A stretch of 60,704 bases of DNA from an uncultured Prevotella sp. (lineage in GTDB: Bacteria; Bacteroidota; Bacteroidia; Bacteroidales; Bacteroidaceae), in NCBI GenBank assembly GCA_946404405.1, contig CAMJDL010000015.1:1-60704 (forward strand). The letters run 5' to 3'. The notes below the pieces were generated by a model. That model worked only from the letters and a program-made list of their open reading frames with translations, was not told where the DNA came from and made no database searches. A program made the translations under genes and the position numbers. Numbering within the stretch: position 1 is the first letter of the stretch; each line of letters opens with the position of its first letter. Shown piece by piece: positions 33,326-40,557 of the stretch.

Positions 33326-35002
33326 TCAGTACTCGAACGACGAGCCTCCTAAGAACTCACGCAACAGCGACGTGGGTGGAATCTGGTCTTCGGGAATGGG
33401 ACGGATGTACCCCAGGAACTTGCGCAACCGGTAGGCTTCCGCATACTCAGGGCAGTTTTCGGGCACCTCCTCCAGCAGTGGTTCTGCCTGTCGCTTGATA
33501 ACCGCCAGTTCAAACAGCATGGCCGAGTTGAACATAGCGTCGGCATTCTCCTGGAACGGGAATATCCATCGGTTCTCGCCAGCACGTACGGAGGGCCATC
33601 TGCGGATGGTTTCGCGCGCATTGACACCACGGTATTTGTTGTCGCGGATGATGCGGCGCAGCAGGCGGTTGTCCGTCGTCGGGATATAGTTGTGCGAGTC
33701 CAGTAGGATGGTGGTCAGCGCCGAAGCATAGACGCGGAATATCTGCTCGTCGGGAATCTGTGCCGTCAGCTCCGGATTCAGGGCGTGGATGCCCTCTACC
33801 ACCAGTATCTCCTTGCCTTTCAGTTGCAGCTTCTTGCCGCTCCATTCGCTCTTGCCCGTCTGGAAATTATAGCGGGGCAGCTCCACCTCCTCGCCACGGA
33901 ACAGGGCGTTCATCTGCTCGTTCAGCAGCGGTATGTTCAGCGCGTGCAGGTGTTCGAAGTCGTAGTCGCCCTTCTCGTCGCGAGGCGTCTCGTCGCGGTC
34001 CAGGAAGTAGTCGTCCAGCGATATGCCCACAGGTCTCAGGCCGTTGACAGCCAGCTGCACGCTCAGACGCTTGCAGGTGGTAGTCTTACCACTTGACGAC
34101 GGTCCGGCAATCAGTACCATCTTGATACCTTTCGTACGGGCTATCTCATCGGCAATCTGGGCAATCTTCTTCTCCTGCAGAGCCTCGCTGATCTGTATCA
34201 GCTGGCTCGAATAGCCTTTGACAATGGCGTCGTTCAGGTCGCCTACCGTGCGCAGTCCGATGATGTCCTGCCAGTGGTGGTGCTCCATGAAGATGTCGAA
34301 CATCTTGTCCTGTCGGATAAAGGCACCCAGCTTCGTGGGGTCGTCCACCTGCGGAATGCGCAGTAGCAGCCCGTCGAAGTAGTACTCCAGTCCGAACAGG
34401 TATATCTGCGACGTATTGGTCAGCAGCGAACCGTAGTAGTAGTCCAGATAGCCGTCAATGTCGTAGTAGGTCGTATAGAGTCGTCCTGTGCTCTTCAGCA
34501 GTTTCACCTTCGACGCTGCCCCCGCCTTGCTGAACATCTCAATAGCCTGCTCCGTCGTGGTCTCGTGACGATGGATAGGGATGGCAGCATCGATAATGTC
34601 CTGCATCCGCTGGCGCAGACTGGCAGCGTCGTCAGGCGTCACGGGACGTCCCAGCTGCAGGTCCACGTAGTAGCCGTTACTGATGGGAATATCGATAATC
34701 ACCTTGCAAGGTGTACCCCCGGGCTCGTCGAACAGCTCGTGGGCAGCCTTACATAAAATAAAGAATAACGTGCGCGTGTATGCGCGTATACCGCTCGACG
34801 AGGTGACGTCCAGAAACTCCACCTCCTTCTGCTTGTAGCAGCGGTAGTGCATACCCTCTACCTTGTTGTTGACGCGGGCAGAGATGGCTCCGTGCGTCAG
34901 TTCCAGGCCACTGAGCTGGTAGGCCTCTTCCAGTGTGCTGCCCATCGGCACCTCTACGGTATTGCCGTTGTTGCGGACATGAATCTTAATAGTTTTTTCC
35001 AT
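33326..35002 (-). CDS. TGS-domain uridine kinase-like nucleoside kinase
   Basis: A 558-residue cytoplasmic protein. Residues 1-65 are a TGS (ubiquitin-like) domain as in threonyl-tRNA synthetase; about 65-240 resemble the adjacent ThrRS editing/second domain (including PIHRHETTTEQAIEMF); about 285-500 are a uridine-kinase/phosphoribulokinase P-loop domain with Walker A VLIAGPSSSGKTTT and LDDYFLDRDETPRDEKGDYDFE. This fusion is widespread in Bacteroidetes and Firmicutes and is annotated as nucleoside kinase. It probably phosphorylates uridine/cytidine with ATP or GTP; its TGS role is unknown. Monocistronic, with its own promoter. Confidence 0.88.
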   Translation of the reverse strand: MEKTIKIHVRNNGNTVEVPMGSTLEEAYQLSGLELTHGAISARVNNKVEGMHYRCYKQKEVEFLDVTSSSGIRAYTRTLFFILCKAAHELFDEPGGTPCKVIIDIPISNGYYVDLQLGRPVTPDDAASLRQRMQDIIDAAIPIHRHETTTEQAIEMFSKAGAASKVKLLKSTGRLYTTYYDIDGYLDYYYGSLLTNTSQIYLFGLEYYFDGLLLRIPQVDDPTKLGAFIRQDKMFDIFMEHHHWQDIIGLRTVGDLNDAIVKGYSSQLIQISEALQEKKIAQIADEIARTKGIKMVLIAGPSSSGKTTTCKRLSVQLAVNGLRPVGISLDDYFLDRDETPRDEKGDYDFEHLHALNIPLLNEQMNALFRGEEVELPRYNFQTGKSEWSGKKLQLKGKEILVVEGIHALNPELTAQIPDEQIFRVYASALTTILLDSHNYIPTTDNRLLRRIIRDNKYRGVNARETIRRWPSVRAGENRWIFPFQENADAMFNSAMLFELAVIKRQAEPLLEEVPENCPEYAEAYRLRKFLGYIRPIPEDQIPPTSLLREFLGGSSFEY

Positions 35003-35033
35003 ATATTAGTTTTGGGCTATCAGAATATTTCTG

Positions 35034-35041
35034 CAAAAATA
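35034..35041 (-). promoter_or_regulatory. -7 element of the TGS-uridine kinase gene
   Basis: On the minus strand this reads TATTTTTG, fitting TAnnTTTG, and lies 32 bases before the ATG at 35002. It is divergent from the acid phosphatase promoter. Confidence 0.65.
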
Positions 35042-35102
35042 GGGAAAAAAATCGAAAACAGTATGCGAAATCATAAAAAAATGCATACCGAGTTTGTTTT
35101 TT

Positions 35103-35133
35103 TTTGTCGAATAAGATTTTTTTCCTACCTTTG
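35103..35133 (+). promoter_or_regulatory. Promoter of the acid phosphatase gene
   Basis: TTTG at 35103-35106, a 19-base spacer and TACCTTTG at 35126-35133 form a full Bacteroidetes promoter, 36 bases before the ATG at 35169. Confidence 0.78.
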
Positions 35134-35168
35134 CAGAAAATCAGATAATCACTTAAAACTATCCGACA

Positions 35169-35909
35169 ATGAAAAAAACTACAATCCTGATGGCAGTCAT
35201 CCTGATGACCGGCTACATCAGCGCCATCGCACAGACGGAACCCCAGTACAAACCATCCATCGACCAGTTGTATTTGACTGTCGAGGAGGTGCCCGACGCC
35301 GTTTATTGGCTGCCTGCCCCTCCAGAGCCGGGAACGACGCAGTTCGTCCATGACATTAACCAGTACTACTGGGGCAAGGCGCAGCGTCTCGACCCTGCCC
35401 GTGCCCAGGAAGCCATCGACGAGGTGGTTTACGAAACGGCTGACATGGTTAAGCTGTTCAGTCCTGCCTTTGGCATGGAGATCTCCAAGGAGAAAACCCC
35501 AGCCATTTTCAAGATGCTCCATCGTTCCATGATGACCATTCGCCTGAGTGCCTCGAAGCCTAAGGCCGCCTACGGGCGTCTGCGTCCTTACGTGAGATTC
35601 AACGAGTCGACGCTCTTTCCCGGCGATGAAGAGGAACTGCGTAATCAGGGGTCGTATCCCTCAGGCCACACGGTCAGAGGATGGGGAATGGCCCTGCTGC
35701 TCTGTGAAATCAACCCCGATGCTCAGGACAAGCTGTTCAAGTTAGGTTATGAGTGGGGCCAGAGCCGTGTGATCGCTGGCTACCACTGGCAGAGTGATGT
35801 TGATGCCTCGCGCATGCTGGCAGCTGCCTCCTATGCCCGTCTGCATGCCTGCGAGGAATTCCTTAAGGATATGGCCGACGCCCGCAAGGAGTTCAAGAAG
35901 CGGAAATAG
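35169..35909 (+). CDS. Class A non-specific acid phosphatase (PAP2 superfamily), periplasmic
   Basis: A 246-residue protein with a signal peptide (MKKTTILMAVILMTGYISAIAQ). The three-part PAP2 phosphatase signature is present: KAAYGRLRP (K-x6-R-P), YPSGH, and SRVIAGYHWQSDVD (S-R-x5-H-x3-D), with catalytic His in both latter motifs. It hydrolyses phosphate monoesters in the periplasm, as PhoN-type enzymes do. The Fic gene starts 48 bases later on the same strand, without a clear promoter between. Confidence 0.93.
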   Translation: MKKTTILMAVILMTGYISAIAQTEPQYKPSIDQLYLTVEEVPDAVYWLPAPPEPGTTQFVHDINQYYWGKAQRLDPARAQEAIDEVVYETADMVKLFSPAFGMEISKEKTPAIFKMLHRSMMTIRLSASKPKAAYGRLRPYVRFNESTLFPGDEEELRNQGSYPSGHTVRGWGMALLLCEINPDAQDKLFKLGYEWGQSRVIAGYHWQSDVDASRMLAAASYARLHACEEFLKDMADARKEFKKRK

Positions 35910-35957
35910 GACGCGCACGCCAGAAGAAAAAGCAAGAGTTAAGATAGACCAGAAAGA

Positions 35958-37082
35958 ATGAGCGACAATATGGATTTTGAAGAATATATACGCCAAGGCG
36001 AGCCCGATAAGAAGGAGAAAGCTTCTATCTGGCAAACTGCAATAGGTTTGCAAGCTGTTGATGGTCTGAAGACGTCAGACTATCTGAAAGAAACAGCTCG
36101 CAAGCATATTGAGGGTGATATAGACATTGATCAGGCACGTGAACTCATCAAAACCTATTATCAGTCAAAATCTGTTCGCGAGCCTGATGATGACGAAAAA
36201 CAGGAGGCAGATAAGGTCTCTGCCAATATCACCAAAATACTCTCATCAAAGACATTCGACTTCAGTACCAATGGACTTGTGTCTCTGCATCGTCGAATAT
36301 TCGAAGGTGTGTTTAATCATGCAGGAAAAGTGCGTGATTATAACATAACCAAGAAAGAGTGGGTGCTTGAAGGTGAAACGGTGAACTATCTGAATTGGGA
36401 AGACTTGCGTCGCGCCATAGACTATGATTTGGAGCAGGAACGCAAGTTCAGTTACAAGGACATTTCGCAAGACGAAATGGTAGGACATATAGCCAGTTTT
36501 GTTTCTGGCTTGTGGCAAATACATGCCTTTGGCGAAGGTAACACTCGTACTACAGCAGTATTTGCGATTCTCTATCTTCGCCATATTGGATTTAAGGTTA
36601 CCAACGATATGTTTGCCCAGCACTCTTGGTATTTCCGTAATGCTTTGGTGCGTGCTAACTATAAGAACGCAGTCAACGGCATCGATTATTCTCCTGTATA
36701 TCTGGAGCGTTTCTTCCGCAATCTGCTCCTTGGCGAAAAGTGGGATTTACGTAATCGCTATCTGCACATTAATCCAACTAAAGAGTGGAGCGAACAACCA
36801 AACTTGAGTACCCCCACAAGTACCCCCTCAAGTACCCCCGCAAGTAGCGATATTCTTAGTGAACTTGTACGGGTAATTGGTTGCCTTGAGTTAAGTGTCA
36901 AACAGATGATGGACTTAAAGGGACTGAAGGATCGTAAGAATTTTATGGATTACCATCTCAGTCCTGCAATAGAAGAGGGGCTCGTGCGCATGAAGTATCC
37001 GGATTCACCACGTCATCCCCGTCAGAAATATCTGCTAACAGATAAGGGATTGGCTCTATATAAAAAACTTGGAGAAAAGTAG
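35958..37082 (+). CDS. Fic-domain protein with fused antitoxin-like N-terminus
   Basis: A 374-residue protein. Residues about 25-70 resemble the VbhA/class II inhibitory region (AIGLQAVDGLKTSDYL, then HIEGDIDIDQARELI), with Asp where the inhibitory Glu is expected. The Fic core (about 105-260) carries IHAFGEGNTRTT with the catalytic His at about 189 (consensus HxFx[DE]GNGR; here Thr replaces the second Gly). Fic enzymes transfer AMP or other phosphate-linked groups to proteins. A Thr/Pro/Ser linker (12-base repeats) leads to a C-terminal winged-helix-like domain. Targets are unknown. Confidence 0.88.
   Translation: MSDNMDFEEYIRQGEPDKKEKASIWQTAIGLQAVDGLKTSDYLKETARKHIEGDIDIDQARELIKTYYQSKSVREPDDDEKQEADKVSANITKILSSKTFDFSTNGLVSLHRRIFEGVFNHAGKVRDYNITKKEWVLEGETVNYLNWEDLRRAIDYDLEQERKFSYKDISQDEMVGHIASFVSGLWQIHAFGEGNTRTTAVFAILYLRHIGFKVTNDMFAQHSWYFRNALVRANYKNAVNGIDYSPVYLERFFRNLLLGEKWDLRNRYLHINPTKEWSEQPNLSTPTSTPSSTPASSDILSELVRVIGCLELSVKQMMDLKGLKDRKNFMDYHLSPAIEEGLVRMKYPDSPRHPRQKYLLTDKGLALYKKLGEK
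36807..36842 (+). repeat. Three 12-base tandem repeats in fic linker
   Basis: Three copies of AGTACCCCC(A/T/G)CA encode the STPT/STPS/STPA linker between the Fic core and the winged-helix-like domain. Copy changes would keep the frame. Confidence 0.85.
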
Positions 37083-37125
37083 TTTATGACCCTCCCCAAT
37101 TATCCTAAAGTATATAGTGACTGAA

Positions 37126-37163
37126 AAAAGCATCCAGCCGCATGTTAGCAGTTGGATGCTTTT
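37126..37163. terminator. Bidirectional terminator between fic and HU-like gene
   Basis: AAAAGCATCCA (37126-37136) pairs perfectly with TGGATGCTTTT (37153-37163) over a 16-base loop; A-rich on one side and T-rich on the other. It ends two convergent genes. Confidence 0.85.
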
Positions 37164-37165
37164 CG

Positions 37166-37555
37166 TTAGTAATTCTTATCCTTCTCAAATTTGATGTCTT
37201 TATAGAGTTCAGGACTGCCTCCTTCGCTTTCTGGAATGAAGTGGAGACGGACGCCGCGGATGTGTTTCTTGGCACGGAAGTCCTTGAGGTTGTCAACTTT
37301 CTCGCTCTCAATTTCAAGTTTCAGTAGGCCGAAGTCCTTCAGGCGTACCTTGTCGCCATCACGCAGATGACGACGGACGACATTGGCGACATCCATCATC
37401 AGGGCTTCGAGCACGCCACCGCTGAGGCTCATGTGGCGGGCTGCTTCTTCATATATCTGACGACTCTCGATAGTTCGGTCATGTACGGCAACGGCCTTGT
37501 ATTTGCCGTAGGTCAACAACGTGGGTTTCGTTTCTTTTTTGATTCTGTACTTCAT
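37166..37555 (-). CDS. HU/IHF-family DNA-binding protein (HU-like)
   Basis: A 129-residue protein longer than classical HU (90 residues). The HU fold is seen in RQIYEEAARHMSLSGGVLEALMMDVANVVRRHLRDGDKVRLKDFGLLKLEI; the DNA-binding arm follows (RAKKHIRGVRLHFIPE), and a charged tail ends the protein. Such longer HU-like proteins are common in Bacteroidales, in my recollection often beside VirE-type genes, as here. It is transcribed away from the iteron region at 37684-38199 and could bend or bind that region; that is inference. Confidence 0.82.
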   Translation of the reverse strand: MKYRIKKETKPTLLTYGKYKAVAVHDRTIESRQIYEEAARHMSLSGGVLEALMMDVANVVRRHLRDGDKVRLKDFGLLKLEIESEKVDNLKDFRAKKHIRGVRLHFIPESEGGSPELYKDIKFEKDKNY

Positions 37556-37889
37556 ATTGTCTGGAATTTTTGTGCGAAGGTAAGCATTTTTCTAGAAAAT
37601 TGCAAGAAAATATAGAAATAATTTGAAAAGAAACATTTGATAAAGCATTTTTTAGACATAATCTTTTCTAAAACCTAAAAACTTACTGACATCCGACATA
37701 ATATTATGCTATATTATTATATTTTAGTAAATTAACATTTTGCATACTGACATAAAACCGACATTATACTGACATATAACAGACATATAACCGACATTGT
37801 TGTCTTATTATAGCTTGCAATGACGCTATAGTAAGGTAGCAGAACAAGAACTTAAGGATTACAAGCCAGTAGTCATATAGTTGTTGTTT

Positions 37890-37905
37890 AATTCTCTAGA
37901 GAATT
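37890..37905. repeat. Palindrome AATTCTCTAGAGAATT, copy 1
   Basis: A perfect 16-base palindrome inside the iteron region, identical in its core to the copy at 37954-37971. It could be a dimeric protein binding site or a small cruciform. Confidence 0.9.
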
Positions 37906-37953
37906 GAAGCGTTTGATTACTACTTATGACTAACGATATTATGGTTAAGCGTT

Positions 37954-37971
37954 CAATTCTCTAGAGAATTG
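37954..37971. repeat. Palindrome CAATTCTCTAGAGAATTG, copy 2
   Basis: A perfect 18-base palindrome, 65 bases (centre to centre) from copy 1. Flanking bases AAGCGTTC also resemble the other copy's flank in inverted order. Confidence 0.9.
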
Positions 37972-38234
37972 AGAAGGAAGTCATAGACTTATTTCTTTAA
38001 AGCTTATACCTTTATGATTGCGAGCATACTGTAAAGCCATTAAGACGTTAGTATTACAGCTTTATAACAGCTTTATGATTGTTTTGTGACTGTTTAGTGT
38101 CAGTATAATGTCGGATTTATGTCAGTTTTATGTCAGTATAGAATTAAATAATTAGCTAATATACAGCAAAATGTGCAGAAATTATGTCGGATGTCAGTAT
38201 TTTTTTATTTTTCTTCTATAATTATTTGTGAATA

Positions 38235-38266
38235 CTTGCATAATTGAAGAAAAATGTGTATCTTTG
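38235..38266 (+). promoter_or_regulatory. Promoter of the VirE-type gene
   Basis: CTTG at 38235-38238, a 20-base spacer and TATCTTTG at 38259-38266 fit the Bacteroidetes promoter. It lies directly after the right end of the iteron region, so proteins bound there could control it. Confidence 0.72.
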
Positions 38267-38301
38267 CAGTCAATTTACACACTTATTAAAATGAAAGAAA
38301 G

Positions 38302-40449
38302 ATGAAGATCACACTTATCAGAACAAAAGGACAGAAAGAAGTCATCAATCGCTACACGTTGGAGGAAATTGTTTACGCCATCAAGAGTGGCTGGCGTAAA
38401 CATACGGTCACACACCTGAGAGAGGTGTACAACATGATGCAGAAAGAACGTCAGGCTGACGGGCAGATCCTGACGAACTGGGAAGGCGGCATCAAGTTGG
38501 AGCGCATCTGTTTTGCTCAGGAATTCGACAAGTACAAGGAGAAACGTAGAGTGTTGGGATACAACGGATTAGTCGTCATTGAGGTTAATAATCTGCCAAC
38601 TTACGAGAAGGCTGTTGAAGTGAGGGCACAGGCCAAGAAGATGCCTGAAACACTGATGACGTTTCTGGGTGCATCTGGCAAGAGCGTGAAGATTGTATGT
38701 AGAGGTGAACTGTTTCCGAAGGAAGATATAAGAGGGCAGAAGGAAGAAATAAGACTGCCGAGGGATGAGGCAGAGATTCGCCAGTTCCACCTGAATATCT
38801 ATCAGACGGCACGACGTGCTTACATCAATCAGTTCGGCTTCGATATTGAGTATCTGGAGCCACGACTGGACAGGACGGTTTACGTGAGTGCCGACCCAGA
38901 GATGGGCTTCTATCCAGAGGCTCGTCCGTTCTATGCCGATACGGAGAAACATGATGTGCCTCAGGCAGTTACCATATCGCAAGAGAATGACCGACTGATG
39001 CCTGGACGTACCGTAAAGCGCACCTATCGGTTGGAATGGCTCTTCATCGTTGACACCACGTTGGGACACTACTTCGAGTTGCCTGACGAGGACCGTCTGG
39101 AGACATTGCTGATGCAGATAGCTACGCGATGCCTGAACCAAGGCATTCCCTTGGCCTTTGCACAAGGTATGACGATGGAGCACCCGGCACTGAACACAGA
39201 CGAACTGCTGCTGAAAAAGACCTTCGAGACAGTGTATGCCGTAACCCTGCAGGAAGACTACATGAAGAAACACAAAATCAAGCCCCTGCGAAGCATTCCC
39301 AACGACACGTTGCAGATGATGAAGACGGAAATCTTCCTGAACGAGAACTTCGAGATGCGCAAGAACCTGATGACAGGCGTAGCCGAATTCCGTGAGAAAT
39401 ACTCTGACGATCAGCGCTTTAAGCCGTTGACAGAGGAGGTACGCAACGATATGACGATGCGGGCAACGGAATTAGGACTGAAGTCGTGGGACAGAGATGT
39501 GAACCGCTTCATCGACTCGACGCGCATCGAACAGTACGACCCCGTGAACACCTGGCTCGACAAGTTGCCTGAATGGGACGGCAAGGACCGTATCAAGGCA
39601 CTTGCAGCACGAGTGCCCACCAATCAGCCCCATTGGGAGAAGTATCTTAGAATGTGGCTCGTAGGTATGGTGGCGCAATGGCGCGAAAGCGATAAACAGC
39701 TGACTGGCAACGCGTTGACGCCGCTGTTGATTGGTCGTCAGGGTTGTGGTAAGACGCGATTTTGCAAGATTCTGCTACCACCGGAACTGCGTGACTACTA
39801 CAACGACAAGATCAACTTCAAGAACGAGTTCGACCTGAACATTGCCCTCACCATGTTTGCGATGATTAATATCGACGAGTTCGACAAGACTACCTCGTCG
39901 CAGCAAATCGTACTGAAATATCTGCTGTCGTCAGCCGAAGTGAAGTTCCGTCCGCCTTACGGCAAGACCATCAAGCAGTTCCGTCGATACACGTCGTTCA
40001 TCGGTACCACTAACCAGCAGAAGCCCTTGGTTGATCCGACTGGTTCGCGTCGCTTCGTCTGCGTGGCAGTCGATAATGACAAGAACATCGATTTCGAGGA
40101 TAACCTGAACCATCGCCAGCTCTATGCTCAGGCCCTCCACCTGTTCAATAACGGTGAACGCTTCTGGCTGAACAACAACGAGATAGCCACACTCATCCAG
40201 GAGAACGAGCCCTATCAGAAAGTGAACGACTTAGTAGAGATGATTGGCGAGACCTTCTGCAAGCCCAAGGCTGGCGAGGGCAGATGGTGGGGACTGAACG
40301 AAATCAGCGACCTGCTGAAGGACCGCTATGCCAACTATGACCCCAAGACTTCGTATGAGAAGATAGGAAGAGCCCTGAGCAACCAGCAATTCGGCTTCGA
40401 AACCGATCGCAAGTCATCGGGGCACGTGTATAGGTTGGAGGTGAGGTAG
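38302..40449 (+). CDS. BT4734/VirE-type primase-helicase-like protein
   Basis: A 715-residue protein. The N-terminal ~230 residues resemble the BT4734/BF3469 domain, a primase-related fold (RICFAQEFDKY, YNGLVVIEVNNL, SKSVKIVCRGE-like strand). Residues about 425-650 are a VirE/superfamily III-like ATPase: PLLIGRQGCGKTRFCKILLP (Walker A), MFAMINIDEFDKTT (Walker B) and YTSFIGTTNQQKPLVDPTGS (sensor, Arg region). A small C-terminal winged-helix-like part follows. Such proteins replicate or maintain small mobile elements; many Bacteroidales carry lone chromosomal copies. Here it lies beside an iteron array and an HU-like gene. No integrase or att site was found nearby. Confidence 0.85.
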   Translation: MKITLIRTKGQKEVINRYTLEEIVYAIKSGWRKHTVTHLREVYNMMQKERQADGQILTNWEGGIKLERICFAQEFDKYKEKRRVLGYNGLVVIEVNNLPTYEKAVEVRAQAKKMPETLMTFLGASGKSVKIVCRGELFPKEDIRGQKEEIRLPRDEAEIRQFHLNIYQTARRAYINQFGFDIEYLEPRLDRTVYVSADPEMGFYPEARPFYADTEKHDVPQAVTISQENDRLMPGRTVKRTYRLEWLFIVDTTLGHYFELPDEDRLETLLMQIATRCLNQGIPLAFAQGMTMEHPALNTDELLLKKTFETVYAVTLQEDYMKKHKIKPLRSIPNDTLQMMKTEIFLNENFEMRKNLMTGVAEFREKYSDDQRFKPLTEEVRNDMTMRATELGLKSWDRDVNRFIDSTRIEQYDPVNTWLDKLPEWDGKDRIKALAARVPTNQPHWEKYLRMWLVGMVAQWRESDKQLTGNALTPLLIGRQGCGKTRFCKILLPPELRDYYNDKINFKNEFDLNIALTMFAMINIDEFDKTTSSQQIVLKYLLSSAEVKFRPPYGKTIKQFRRYTSFIGTTNQQKPLVDPTGSRRFVCVAVDNDKNIDFEDNLNHRQLYAQALHLFNNGERFWLNNNEIATLIQENEPYQKVNDLVEMIGETFCKPKAGEGRWWGLNEISDLLKDRYANYDPKTSYEKIGRALSNQQFGFETDRKSSGHVYRLEVR

Positions 40450-40503
40450 CAATGCCATAGAAAATCAGTGTCCCCAATTTTCCGAAAAAAAAAGTATGTT
40501 TTA

Positions 40504-40535
40504 TTTGGAATCTTAAACATTATTTTGTATATTTG
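40504..40535 (+). promoter_or_regulatory. Promoter of the Na/Pi cotransporter gene
   Basis: TTTG at 40504-40507, a 20-base spacer and TATATTTG at 40528-40535. It shows that the ATG at 40558, not the upstream one at 40468, is the start. Confidence 0.82.
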
Positions 40536-40557
40536 CACCCAAATCAAGTCAAGAATT

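Larger units (their letters stand above)
37684..38199. other. Mirror-symmetric iteron region, possible replication origin or operator
   Basis: This AT-rich gap of 745 bases (37556-38301) has no gene but strong order. On the left GACAT occurs at 37688 and 37695 (7 apart), then at 37749, 37760, 37771, 37782 and 37793 (11 apart). On the right the complement ATGTC occurs at 38097 (as GTGTC), 38108, 38119 and 38130 (11 apart), then at 38184 and 38191 (7 apart). The distance between pair and array is 54 bases on both sides. The outer 19 bases (37684-37702 and 38181-38199) are perfect inverted repeats. Two palindromes lie near the centre. It resembles an iteron origin or large operator; activity is not shown. 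Confidence 0.8.

Noticed and set aside
37684..38199. CRISPR array
   Set aside because: The repeated unit is only 5-11 bases, has no spacers of constant length, and switches orientation across a centre of symmetry; no cas genes are present.
38291..38305. ATG just upstream of the VirE-type gene start
   Set aside because: It gives only four codons before a stop; a possible tiny leader peptide, but nothing supports translation.
40468..40557. Earlier start for the Na/Pi cotransporter
   Set aside because: The consensus promoter at 40504-40535 lies within this extension, so the transcript begins after it.
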